64,000 nt of DNA from Bolinopsis microptera (taxonomy: Eukaryota > Ctenophora > Tentaculata > Lobata > Bolinopsidae): assembly GCF_026151205.1 (NCBI RefSeq), contig NC_087080.1, positions 1,606,879 through 1,670,878 on the forward strand. Direction: 5' to 3'. The notes under the pieces are model-generated. The model had not been told where the DNA came from and searched no databases. It saw nothing but the letters and a program-made list of their open reading frames with translations. The first letter of the stretch is position 1. Each line of letters opens with the position of its first letter. Position numbers and translations under genes: made by a program. Of this stretch, positions 11,801-19,838 are shown one piece after another.

Positions 11801-11866
11801 TTCATTCAAAAAGAACAAAACCATGAATGTCACCACGTCCAAGGTCAAGAAATAAACACTACTCAT
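2731..11866 (-). CDS. Type I membrane protein with CCP, EGF and laminin-G modules (16 exons, 881 aa)
   Basis: I assembled this by joining exons with GT..AG borders. All 16 phases close and the coding length is 2646 nt. Exons in transcript order: 11797-11866, 10139-10366, 9758-10054, 9350-9435, 8929-9074, 8413-8559, 8186-8291, 7385-7796, 7067-7168, 6672-6791, 6447-6533, 6139-6284, 4364-4634, 3967-4152, 3410-3547, 2731-2834. Domain order: signal peptide 1-23; CCP 24-99; EGF plus CCP 100-198; EGFs ~199-324; LamG ~325-497; EGF ~498-540; second LamG ~541-710; EGF to ~800; TM ~811-832; basic KKQK stop-transfer; 45-residue tail ending KLNYF. Most introns are phase 1, usual for shuffled extracellular modules. 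The architecture recalls neurexin/Crumbs-type adhesion receptors with added sushi domains; no named orthologue is recognised. Function in cell-surface adhesion or recognition is inference. Confidence 0.75.
2990..3335. repeat. Diverged copy of the 48-49 kb dispersed repeat, in intron 15
   Basis: Shares GCGTCTTCACAGC, CGCGATAACTCAAAATCTAC and the ACTTTCGCTTTCA blocks with 47955-48390 and 48676-49050. Reading through it gives the meaningless basic tail of the 3234-3563 frame. Confidence 0.65.
3410..3547 (-). CDS. Receptor-like gene exon 15 (transmembrane segment)
   Basis: Phase 1 to phase 1, 138 nt. A 22-residue run of I, L, V, M, A and G (ITILIVALLVV onward) is followed by KKQK, so the C-terminus is cytoplasmic. 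Donor GTAAGT. Confidence 0.75.
3699..3926. repeat. 21-bp minisatellite B (X-box-like) in intron 14
   Basis: About 11 units, each with GTTGCTATAGTAAC followed by GCTGGCA or GCTAGCA. It starts 41 bp past the donor of exon 14. It differs from minisatellite A in sequence but has the same period and fits the same GTHNYYATRRNAAC pattern. Confidence 0.9.
3967..4152 (-). CDS. Receptor-like gene exon 14 (EGF-like, juxtamembrane)
   Basis: Phase 1 to phase 1, 186 nt, cysteine-rich: VCKFSC, HECTSKGEC, SECISV, DQC, CVCSAGWEGNNC. The last run is a good EGF C-terminus. Confidence 0.7.
4364..4634 (-). CDS. Receptor-like gene exon 13 (LamG 2 end, EGF start)
   Basis: Phase 0 to phase 1, 271 nt. YQGCVNSLSINGVELL is the classic last strand of a LamG domain, and DQC closes it. 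Then NPCEARPSPCGAGWSC begins an EGF-like module completed in exon 14. Confidence 0.75.
4815..5629. mobile_element. 815-bp TIR transposon with TA target duplication, in intron 12
   Basis: Ends are perfect inverted repeats CCTTACTCGGGAATATTATA, flanked by TA on both sides (4813-4814, 5630-5631), as for Tc1/mariner-like elements. Next to each end is a second repeat (ACCGGGATAA, then CCGCCATATTTTTCCCGGTC) present in direct orientation at both sides. An 81-codon plus-strand frame (5090-5335) ends in an acidic, Asn-rich stretch; no transposase motif is seen, so it is probably non-autonomous. Confidence 0.75.
5731..6105. repeat. 21-bp minisatellite A (X-box-like) in intron 12
   Basis: About 18 tandem 21-bp units, each holding GTAACTATGGTAAC (or GTAACTATGTTAAC) joined by TAGTAGT. 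Unit length divisible by three gives spurious frames on both strands. The same family forms the 1-kb array at 24431-25475 in opposite orientation. Confidence 0.9.
6139..6284 (-). CDS. Receptor-like gene exon 12 (LamG 2)
   Basis: Phase 1 to phase 0, 146 nt, beta-rich (ITVKFDGTDAIIGETVKV) with one cysteine. The 21-bp minisatellite starts 34 bp beyond its donor. Confidence 0.6.
6447..6533 (-). CDS. Receptor-like gene exon 11 (LamG 2)
   Basis: Phase 1 to phase 1, 87 nt. Two acceptors are possible; the one at CCCAG|ATTTTC keeps the frame open whereas the downstream one meets a stop. Codes an amphipathic stretch with one cysteine (GTKCDLSLS). Confidence 0.55.
6672..6791 (-). CDS. Receptor-like gene exon 10 (EGF end, LamG 2 start)
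   Basis: Phase 1 to phase 1, 120 nt. GYSGLDC closes the EGF, then FTGLSFNGY opens the second LamG-like domain. Confidence 0.65.
7067..7168 (-). CDS. Receptor-like gene exon 9 (EGF-like)
   Basis: Phase 1 to phase 1, 102 nt: CSEYSCSNDGSC, CTCPNG. The donor is GTCTGT, a weak one. It is chosen because it alone makes the EGF module finish correctly (YSGLDC) in exon 10. A stronger GTAAGT downstream would give an ill-formed module and may mark alternative splicing. Confidence 0.6.
7385..7796 (-). CDS. Receptor-like gene exon 8 (LamG 1)
   Basis: Phase 0 to phase 1, 412 nt, the largest exon. LamG hallmarks are alternating beta strands (KLKLYIDGSSREIKLDV), IWFGGSPAD near the C-terminal part, and two cysteines nine residues apart (CTWYETDC). 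The order LamG-EGF-LamG that follows is laminin/neurexin-like. Confidence 0.65.
8186..8291 (-). CDS. Receptor-like gene exon 7 (start of LamG 1)
   Basis: Phase 2 to phase 0, 106 nt, coding a beta-rich stretch (INSLTVKSAEIEVKM, YMYLALFK) that leads into the laminin-G fold of exon 8. Confidence 0.6.
8413..8559 (-). CDS. Receptor-like gene exon 6 (EGF-like)
   Basis: Phase 2 to phase 2, 147 nt, coding CESKPCKNGGAC, then CDCSHQFEGDKC. KNGG before the third cysteine is typical of EGF repeats. Confidence 0.75.
8929..9074 (-). CDS. Receptor-like gene exon 5 (EGF-like)
   Basis: Phase 0 to phase 2, 146 nt. It contains a full EGF pattern: CKEDYCKNNGVC, then CNCPSGTDGDNC. Donor is GTAAGT. Confidence 0.75.
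9350..9435 (-). CDS. Receptor-like gene exon 4 (EGF-like, first part)
   Basis: Phase 1 to phase 0, 86 nt, coding CATGDDCTLGNCNDNG then LCECDEDEGYKL. The EGF module continues in the next exon, which also starts in phase 0. Confidence 0.65.
9758..10054 (-). CDS. Receptor-like gene exon 3 (EGF-like plus CCP domain 2)
   Basis: Phase 1 to phase 1, 297 nt. It opens with an EGF-like cysteine run (CVSGTVDCTDGNCSAQGVC then CECKEGY), followed by a CCP: TTCPL, VTVTCTQGY, VLTCSEEG, DCIG. Donor GTGAGT at 9757. Confidence 0.75.
10139..10366 (-). CDS. Receptor-like gene exon 2 (sushi/CCP domain 1)
   Basis: Phase 1 to phase 1, 228 nt. Four cysteines are spaced as in a complement control module: RSCELLG, VTITC, QLVC, GCV. 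A tryptophan (GVWKK) sits before the last cysteine as expected. Confidence 0.75.
10367..11796. other. Intron 1 of the receptor-like gene
   Basis: A 1.43-kb AT-rich intron with a short TAA run near 10438-10450. No further in-phase exon was found in it. The open frames at 10328-10600 and 11318-11515 lack any recognisable domain. Confidence 0.55.
11797..11866 (-). CDS. Receptor-like gene exon 1 (signal peptide)
   Basis: ATG at 11866 opens 23 codons with a hydrophobic FMVLFFL core and ends CCAG|GTAAGA, a strong donor, in phase 1. The next reading in phase 1 is the first sushi exon. Confidence 0.7.
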
Positions 11867-11946
11867 AGTCTCATTTGCTGGCTGTACATAACGCTAAAGG
11901 AATTAATTCATAATTGATCTATCAATAAAACCTTAAATATTGTATT

Positions 11947-11956
11947 CCTATTTATA
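11947..11956 (-). promoter_or_regulatory. Possible TATA box of the receptor-like gene
   Basis: The minus strand reads TATAAATAGG about 80 bp upstream of the initiating ATG at 11866, a spacing that would give a short 5' UTR. The motif is the only promoter evidence. Confidence 0.35.
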
Positions 11957-12980
11957 ACAATAAGGTTAAGCAAGTGTATTTGATTCTTTTTACCACTTTT
12001 CTAGTTTCTAGCTGCCAGAGTGGATTTTGTTCGGTTACCAGAGAGGAAAAGCTCCCTGGAGGTCCTTAATTGAATAAGATTAAGAAAACGATCGTAAAGT
12101 CGCACTTCTAAAATAGGTGGTAAACTTAATTAATGAAACAATAAGTTGTATTTTACATTCCTTTAATTATTCAAAAAATAAAAGCTTAAACCACGAATTA
12201 GTTAACTAGAAGTAAACTTGAGGAAACATTCTTTGGTGACTGTATTTAATTATTTATTAAACTTTATTCGATTGTTGGTATTTTTATTTTGGCAAGTAGT
12301 TGAATTTAGTGAGGTAGGGTCAGTTTCTCTACTGTCATAAAATACAGATAAACTTAATCTACATAAACATTAGCATGCACAATGTACAAATGACGACTGT
12401 TAAGTCAGCAACTTAGCTTCGAATATTATTTGTCATATATTATTATCTGTAACTCTATAAGTTAACTTATAATTCAGTAAAAATCTAAATAGTGAGTAAC
12501 AAAAAAGGGGACCAAAACCAGACTGAAAGAAAAATATTGATATAGAAAGCTACAAGCGTATTACCTTGTCATATGTGATTTAACGTTTTATTTGATAGCA
12601 GCCCAGAGAAACCTATTATATATTCTGCTTCTAACCTGCAAGACAAGTTTGAATAATCAGATAGAGTCAAATCGCATTGAATTGTGTTTGGCTATTCTAA
12701 TGACAATTGCCCTTGACTGCTCATGCTAATTTGATAGACAACTAACTAAAGAGATCAAAGAATGTGTGAGCACTGAGCACACACCTAGGTCCTAAACGCT
12801 GGCTCATATTTGGACAAAATATTGCTGGGCTACACGCTACCAGCCGAAAAGGGAAATGCAACGTGATATCAAAATCAAATGATATCAACCAAATAATAGT
12901 TGATGGCAGGAATAAAACGTTTTGTTTAGAGTTGTTATTGTGAAATGTTTTGGCAGTAACTCTATAATATGCTTTAATTA
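11957..12980. other. Intergenic, nothing recognised
   Basis: AT-rich sequence upstream of the receptor-like gene, without a supported coding frame. Confidence 0.5.
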
Positions 12981-12984
12981 AAGT

Positions 12985-13560
12985 GCACATAAGAGCAGTC
13001 CTCCCCTCAAGACCCAACCCTCCGATAGCCGATAACCACATGCCTCTTGAGTCCGGCTATTCAGACAATGTAGAGAAGATTGGTGCATATATGGAGGAGT
13101 TACAGGATATCTTTCAGATCTCCAAGAATATTCTCAGTGAATGGAGCTTCTCTTTGTCAATGACACAAAGACAAAGTTTACCAGAGTGTATTTAGAAGAA
13201 GTTGGTGCTTGTGACGAGTGGGATAATGAGCTAAGAGGAAAATAGGAGTGGAGAAACGAGACGCTTCTTGGTACTAAGCTTGGATCAGAGCAGGATGTTA
13301 CTAATAGAATAAATAAAGCTAACACCGCCTTCTGGTCATTTGACAAGCTGTGGTGCCAGGGATCAGAGAGGAGTCGGATAACTGAGAAGAGAAAGATCAA
13401 ACTCTACGACTCACTAGTAGTATCAGTGCTCCTGTACAACTGCTGCTGCTGGGCCGTACCTCAGCATGTTCTAGAGTCTGTATATGTTGTTCAGAGAAAG
13501 CACCTCAAGCGCATCCTTCACATATTCTATTGGCCTAGCTCAATATCTAACGTGGTAAAT
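12985..13560 (+). pseudogene. Frameshifted LINE reverse-transcriptase fragment
   Basis: Three frames together read as a LINE RT thumb region: LFVNDTKTKFTRVYLEEVG; then LLGTKLGSEQDVTNRINKA; then FWSFDKLW, KRKIKLYDSLVVSVLLYN and VVQRKHLKRIL. At least two frameshifts and one in-frame stop make it dead. It looks like the same family as the 3' remnant at 429-707. Confidence 0.7.
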
Positions 13561-13730
13561 CTTAATACACACCTCTTTTCGCAAAAAAGGCTTTTCTGTG
13601 AATCTAAGAGGTATGAAACTGTTAGTAAAGCTTCAACAAAAACTGGTAAAACTAAAACGCCTACTGAGTTGCTTTGTCTAGATATAAGTGAAGATTGAAG
13701 AGCCGAGAGCCGAGAGCAGAAATCTTCCAA

Positions 13731-14240
13731 AATCTCTTTTTTATTCTGATGACTTTCTATTTATCAAAGCTTTCTTTGGGAATTGAACTTTGAGTACCTC
13801 AATCTTGTCTTGTGCCATCCTCAGTGACCCTGTAAGATGCTCATTCAAGAAATATTCAGTCAAAACAGTGAAATTTGGGTCGCAAAAGGTTAAAATTAGA
13901 ATATGTCCTACCAGTAGGACATATTCAAAATTTTCATTGCATTGTTTTTTTTTGTATATTAGAGCTTTAGCCACAGGTAGGCTAGTCTGCACGGAGCCCC
14001 ACAGTTTCAATTCCAAAGTTTTTTCCGGACATATAACTGCTTCCAGTACCTTGATGGCGACTTGTGTCACACTCACCAAACTCACTGATTGATCACCGGT
14101 CAAAATTTCTGTTAAAACCGTGAAATTTCGGTCAAGGAAACAGCAGATAAGCTCCTCTTCAAAATTCTTCTAAAATCTCTTTTATATTCTGATGATTTTT
14201 ATTTATCAAAGCTTTCTTTGATAATAGAACTTTATATATT
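13731..14240 (-). other. Unrecognised 120-codon frame inside an internal duplication
   Basis: A minus-strand frame (14103 to 13741, open back to a stop near 14175) contains NFTVLTE twice, preceded by CFLDR and CDP. The flanking DNA is duplicated too: blocks starting AATCTCTTTT..ATTCTGATGA near 13731 and 14171. It may be an exon fragment of an unknown gene or a decayed repeat. No family is recognised. Confidence 0.25.
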
Positions 14241-14840
14241 ATTAAGTTGAACAGGTACAAGATGGCAGTCTGCATTTTCGTGTTTGAAGACTTAATGAAT
14301 TCGTTTAGGTAACCGCTTTACCTCTTTTGAGAGAGTTTATGCAGCTTTGAGGTTTCTCGGCTGTTATATTTTGATCGAGGCGATGTAAATTGCCAGCTCT
14401 GATATGATTGACTGTCATAACCTTAGTTAGGAAAGGGATTGATATATATTATTCATTGTAGTTCACTCTCTCTGTATTTAAGAGTGCCTACCGTATTGAT
14501 CTTGCTGGTTACTTTAACCAACAACTTTAGTGTCATTATTTTGTAACCCTTAGCCTTAGGAATGGCCGTTCTTCTCATGGCTTAGAATCAAAGTAATAGT
14601 AATTAAATGATGTCAAAAATACTAACTAACTTCAAGGTTACAGTTCTAATATAAGTAAATAGGGCTTTTACAACTTTCCGAAAATTTGGTGGATATCGGA
14701 GCTGATGTAGTAATGAAAATGGGGCAAAATGGGGCAAAATACGCGGCTTTTACCTGTAACATAACGTCTGATGGTTAGATATGCTCTAAATTTTTCGGAC
14801 ACTTTCCTTGCAAGCCTATGAGTAAGCTTATCAATTTTTA
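14241..14840. other. No gene recognised
   Basis: AT-rich spacer with no supported feature. Confidence 0.45.
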
Positions 14841-15668
14841 CTGAGCCGCGCTCAGCCTGTCATTCCGCCGAATCTCTATGATAATAAACATAATAGCCTG
14901 AGTAGAGGTCCCCAGGTAAACCAATTTTATTAAAATTGGGTCAAGGGAAGGTTACTCAATACTCATTTATTTCAAGAATTTTATGCTGGCCGAAATTAGC
15001 GCTAAAAAACCATCCTACAGTCGGCACGCACGGCTCACTGTCGATGGCGCACTACCTATAACTATACAGTTAGCAGCAGTTTCTTCGCACTATAGTCCTC
15101 CTGTGACATTCAAGTAACCGAAAATATGGCAAAATATTTATTGACGTCAATTCATCGCAGCTCAGCAAGGCCCAGTCTAGTATTGCATTTTGCCGATCTA
15201 GCGTCGTTGCGAGAAGAATAAGTGATCAGTGCATGCGCGGCGCGGCACAGTTGACAGTAATGCACCGCGCGCTACAAAGCAGAATATTACGACAAAAATC
15301 AACGAATTTCGTCAAATTACGCGACTTTTACGCTTACTTTTGCTTCAATTAAAGCAGCGCACCATCTGCAAATGTAAATACATGGCACCTTGGCGAAACT
15401 CACTAATCATTCCAAAAAGGTATGACAAATTTGGTACTGCTTAAATTTTTACAGTTTTTATAATGCAATATATTTGCTCTACTAGATAGAAAACAATAAT
15501 ACAAAAATTTTGAGAATCCGAGCATGTTTATTTTTATTGTGCACCATATTATAATATATTTGACCATTGTTCATGGTCTGGCCCGGCGCGCGCTACTTCG
15601 TAGCACTTGCCGTCGAGAAGAAAGCGGCGCGCGCTACTTCGAAGAAATTTAGACGAGTAACATCCGTC
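14841..15668. repeat. Cluster of dispersed-repeat blocks
   Basis: Three blocks recur elsewhere. (1) 14844-14925, reverse of CGGCGGAATGACAGGCTGAG, also at 49.3, 49.6 and 54.75 kb. (2) 15290-15530, with CGTCAAATTACGCGACTTTT, also at 53.8-54.37 kb. (3) 15567-15668, with CTACTTCGAAGAAATTTAGA, also at 2.87, 47.6 and 49.1 kb. The last has a near-palindromic GACCATT..ATGGTC edge. Probably parts of one non-autonomous transposon family; boundaries not resolved. Confidence 0.6.
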
Positions 15669-16225
15669 AATAATATACAAGTCAGACGCAACTTTTAGTT
15701 CCAAAATTATAAAAATTTAAAGGACAAAGCAAAATTATTTAAAAATTTGTTCAAAATTTTACCCAAGGGGAACTCTTTATTTGGGCTTTGTGTTCAGGTT
15801 TTAAAAATTTGAAAATAATTTACCTTTAAATCTTAAAATATTATATTAGTACTAAAAGTTGTGTCTTGATGAGCTGATTACGAAACCATAATTTTTTTAT
15901 TGAAATCTTTCAAATCAGTCAATTACATACAAGTTTACACAATGAATTAGTTAAATATAATATTGTCCTCTAAGCATGGATTGTCAAAGTTGAAATTGTC
16001 TCGGACAAAATGTATGTAACCAAAGGACCTGAGGGTCACCAAAACACAGATATTGAGTGCAAATGCAGCTCCTGCACAAGCATGGGCCCTTATAAAATTG
16101 TAATAAGTTACTTTAAACAAAATCACACACCCATTCAATCAATTCATAAAATATTGTGCTGTGAGATGAAATTGAGAAATATGTGAATGCAGACAGCAAG
16201 AATAGATAATCTTGAATAAACTATT

Positions 16226-19200
16226 TTACGGATTTGTTTCTATTGAATAGTCAAGTTCAGAGTCCGAATCCACCGGGATAATTTTCCCCCACATGTAAGT
16301 GGAAAGTTTACTTTTAAAATCAGTGATACTCTCTATCTCACGGATATCTAGAGGAATGTGATTCCACTTAGTGTGGGTCCTATAGAAGAAATTCTTGGCA
16401 AAAGCGTTGGAGCTTGCTCGAGGTGAGATAGAGCTTACAAAACATAGAGAGTCCATGTGACTATTTCTGAGCCTTGAGTGGCCTTGAAATGGTTGCAAAT
16501 ATGAGGGTAAAGTGACAGGTATATGTTGCTTCACAATTTTAAAGAAGAAGATGAGATCCAAGAAGTCAAAGCGGTCTTCAATCGGCATAATCTTCAGCTG
16601 TCTGCATTTTTGAATGTATGTGGATGGTGGATAACTCATATACTCCTCGTGAAGAATCCACTTAATAGCACGCTTTTGGAGGCCCTCCAGCTTGCTTATC
16701 TGGGATTTTGTGACTGGTCTCCATATAACCGAGCAATGCTCAAATAGGCTCCTCACTAAAGTGAGATACAGTACTCTACGACGATTTACGTCTTGGACAA
16801 AATAACAATTTCTTCTCGCCATGCCTAATTTTTGGTTTGCCTTAGAAAGGACTTTGGAGCACTGATCTTTCCAATCGAGATTTGATGTCACAATTACACC
16901 CAGATCCTTTTCATGATCAACATAGTCAAGTGTGATTCTTCCCATGGAGTATACAAAGTTAAAGAGTGGTAGGACACTAAGGAGGGAAACTGTTTCGGAT
17001 ATCCTTCCTGCGACGGTGAGGACCTTACATTTGTCGGGATGAAATCTCATTTTATTAGAAAGTGACCAGTCATGGAGATAATCAATGTCCTTCTGCAGTC
17101 GCAGGATATCAGACTCCGAAACAATCTTACGCCAAATTTTAGTATCATCGGCATACAGTGACAGTTGTGTGCCTGGTGAAATCCCCACTGATATATCATC
17201 AATGAACATAATGAACAGCAATGGTCCCAAAATTGACCCTTGAGGTACACCAGACTGGGCGTTTCTCATAGAAGAAAACTTGCCACTTATCAAGACCTGT
17301 TGTTGCCTGTCTCTTAGATAATCAGTGATGAATTTCAGTAGCCTCCCATCAATACCAAATTTGCTCTTTAGCTTAAATAATATAAGATCATGGTTAACCG
17401 AGTCAAATGCTTTGGCAAAATCAAAGTAGACTACATCTGTTCTCATATTTTCATTCAGTGAGAGCGCTAGGCTGTCGCACAGTCCTACAAGATTAGTTGC
17501 ACAAGATCTCTCAGCTCGGAAACCATGCTGTTTGTCATTGATCATGCCATTAGTAAGTGCCAATAACTCATCTCTTATTATGCGTTCAAGAACTTTTGTG
17601 ATTAAGCATGTAAGAGAAATTGGCCTATAATTTGAAACCTCATGTTTATCCCCTTTCTTGAATATTGGTACAATGTGCCCCAGTTTCCACTCCCTTGGTA
17701 GTGTCCCAATGTTGTAGCATGAATGAAAAAGTATTGATATAGGGTATGCGAGCCCAACCGCACAGTTTTTCAAAAGTTTCCCATGGATACCATCAGGTCC
17801 ATAAGCTTTATTAGCATTAATATTGGAAAGGATTTTGCGAACCCTTCTGTGGTCAAATTCAATATCAAAGCGCCAATCATTAGAGTAATCTATATCTATG
17901 TCATAAGTTGATGCCTCAGAGAACTGCTCGAAGAAAAAGTCATTAAATAGGTTGGCCTGGTCTTCAGGGCAGTTGCGGACAGTGCCTTTGTGGCTTACAA
18001 ACTCAGGGATCCGCTGACTAGCTGTCTTCGATTTGACATAGGACCAAAATTTTTTTGTTATTAAAGCACTATCATCAGATTCATTTAATGTTTCCCTCAT
18101 TTTTTGAGCAACCACATTTTTGAAATTTTTCCTAGCAAGGGAGAATGCAATTTCAGCTCTATCACTTTTATGCCTTTCTTTATGTAATCTCACTTTCTTA
18201 CGCCATGCATCATAACACTCCGAGTCAAACCATGGATCTTGGCCATCAGTCTTGACAGAGCATTTTTTAACAAATTTATCTGTGACATTAAAAAGTTTGT
18301 CCTTAAATTTTTTCCATCCAATTTCAGGTTCTGTGCCATTGAGCAATGCATCCCAATTCGTGTGTCGGAGTTCATGGTTTAGCCTCTCCCAGTTCACAGT
18401 CTTAAAGTTATAGCACATACGCCTGACTGGCTTCTTCCTACCAACTTTAACGTTGATCTTAAAATTGATGGGGAAGTGGTCAGACTTGCAAGCACTATCT
18501 CTCTCACCTACCATTAGGTCATTAATATTTGACACAGAGTTTGTGAGCAATAGGTCAAGTGTTTTGCCTTTGCAGTGGGTAGGTGTTAACACACATTGTT
18601 GAAGGCCTAGATCAACAAAAGATTCAACAAAAGATTGCTCAATAGGACAGGAGCTGGCCAGGGTAGACCAGGAAACTCCGGTCAGGTTAAAATCTCCTAG
18701 TATGAAGACTTTACTCAGTCCTCTTCTTCTGAGAAGAGTTTTCAAAGACTCAACAATTTTTTCATGATTTGCGGAGCCCAGTGTACCAACACGATAACAT
18801 GTGCATACAACAAACTTAATTCCAGTGGATGTCTTAAATTCCACAGCAAGAATTTCTGCACCATACTTGAGATGAACTTCCTTTGAAGTTAGATCAAGGT
18901 CTGCTCTCACTGCAATCATGACCCCTCCACCATTCCTCCTAAACCGGGTTGGATTAGAAGGATCTGGTGGATGAGTTTTCTTCGATCTATCAGAGCGAAA
19001 TATCTTATATCTGTCAGGGTGCAGAAATTCACTATCAGCAATAGAACTCTTAAACCAGGTTTCGTTAAGTATTGCAATATCTATCTTAGCCTCATTAAGA
19101 TAAGTCGACACTTCAAGACATTTAGTGGTATCAATCATTGGATGGGCATTGTTCAGTTCACCAAAAGGGATGAGACCTTGAACATTCTGAAAGTAAACAT

Positions 19201-19756
19201 TCAATTTATTACCATTCCCAACTCTAACACCTATGGGAGACGGCCCTGGGTTTACAATTCCAGGTTTTACTAAAACTATCAAAAAACCATTCATCAAAAA
19301 CAACCAAATTATGCATCCCGTGAGTGTATTGCCGGTTCTACCAGTAAATATGCAATTTAAGTTCTTATGGATTGAAATCTGGCAAAATCTATATAAACCA
19401 TCGAAACTGTAATTATTCCTCAGATAATACATATTTGCTAAATATAAAAAGAAATAAACTGTAAAGCATCGGCACAAGTTAGGAACTGGGTATGTTGGTA
19501 CAAAGGCTCGGCAATCATAAGTGACCCTAGAAAAAGCCAACCCACTTACCCCGACATATGTGATAGTGATTAGCGAAAAGTGACATATGAATATAACATA
19601 AAAAATATAAAATAATAAGCGAGAATCAATGCAGCTGTCTAAATAATCAAAAATACTACCTGTACCACGTCTACGGTTCTGATGTTTGATGGATTTTGCA
19701 AAAGAATTTCCACTAAACACTCCAACTCTAAATCTGTATGTTACTAAATCGATCAT
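16226..19756 (-). CDS. LINE ORF2: APE endonuclease and reverse transcriptase
   Basis: 1176 aa. Residues 1-172 are hydrophobic-rich with three membrane-like segments and an NPGP at 169-172. APE-type endonuclease follows: FQNVQGL, NETW, GGGVMIAVR, LGDFNLTG, SDHFPI. Then the RT: NKAYGPDGI, WKLGHIVPIFKKGD, NYRPISL, QHGFRAERSC, YFDFAKAFDSVNHD, GVPQGSILGPLLF, and catalytic YADD (codons 17144-17155). A thumb and C-terminal region follow, ending in a YMWGKIIP-type tail. All motifs are intact and there is no stop, so it could be active. It would nick target DNA and copy element RNA. Confidence 0.9.
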   Translation of the reverse strand: MIDLVTYRFRVGVFSGNSFAKSIKHQNRRRGTGSIFDYLDSCIDSRLLFYIFYVIFICHFSLITITYVGVSGLAFSRVTYDCRAFVPTYPVPNLCRCFTVYFFLYLANMYYLRNNYSFDGLYRFCQISIHKNLNCIFTGRTGNTLTGCIIWLFLMNGFLIVLVKPGIVNPGPSPIGVRVGNGNKLNVYFQNVQGLIPFGELNNAHPMIDTTKCLEVSTYLNEAKIDIAILNETWFKSSIADSEFLHPDRYKIFRSDRSKKTHPPDPSNPTRFRRNGGGVMIAVRADLDLTSKEVHLKYGAEILAVEFKTSTGIKFVVCTCYRVGTLGSANHEKIVESLKTLLRRRGLSKVFILGDFNLTGVSWSTLASSCPIEQSFVESFVDLGLQQCVLTPTHCKGKTLDLLLTNSVSNINDLMVGERDSACKSDHFPINFKINVKVGRKKPVRRMCYNFKTVNWERLNHELRHTNWDALLNGTEPEIGWKKFKDKLFNVTDKFVKKCSVKTDGQDPWFDSECYDAWRKKVRLHKERHKSDRAEIAFSLARKNFKNVVAQKMRETLNESDDSALITKKFWSYVKSKTASQRIPEFVSHKGTVRNCPEDQANLFNDFFFEQFSEASTYDIDIDYSNDWRFDIEFDHRRVRKILSNINANKAYGPDGIHGKLLKNCAVGLAYPISILFHSCYNIGTLPREWKLGHIVPIFKKGDKHEVSNYRPISLTCLITKVLERIIRDELLALTNGMINDKQHGFRAERSCATNLVGLCDSLALSLNENMRTDVVYFDFAKAFDSVNHDLILFKLKSKFGIDGRLLKFITDYLRDRQQQVLISGKFSSMRNAQSGVPQGSILGPLLFIMFIDDISVGISPGTQLSLYADDTKIWRKIVSESDILRLQKDIDYLHDWSLSNKMRFHPDKCKVLTVAGRISETVSLLSVLPLFNFVYSMGRITLDYVDHEKDLGVIVTSNLDWKDQCSKVLSKANQKLGMARRNCYFVQDVNRRRVLYLTLVRSLFEHCSVIWRPVTKSQISKLEGLQKRAIKWILHEEYMSYPPSTYIQKCRQLKIMPIEDRFDFLDLIFFFKIVKQHIPVTLPSYLQPFQGHSRLRNSHMDSLCFVSSISPRASSNAFAKNFFYRTHTKWNHIPLDIREIESITDFKSKLSTYMWGKIIPVDSDSELDYSIETNP

Positions 19757-19838
19757 GGTGTTTTACAGGTGAGTATACTTGCCAGACTACAACTGCATAT
19801 CATTAGCTTAACAAGGTTCAGAAGACAGCACAAAAGAA

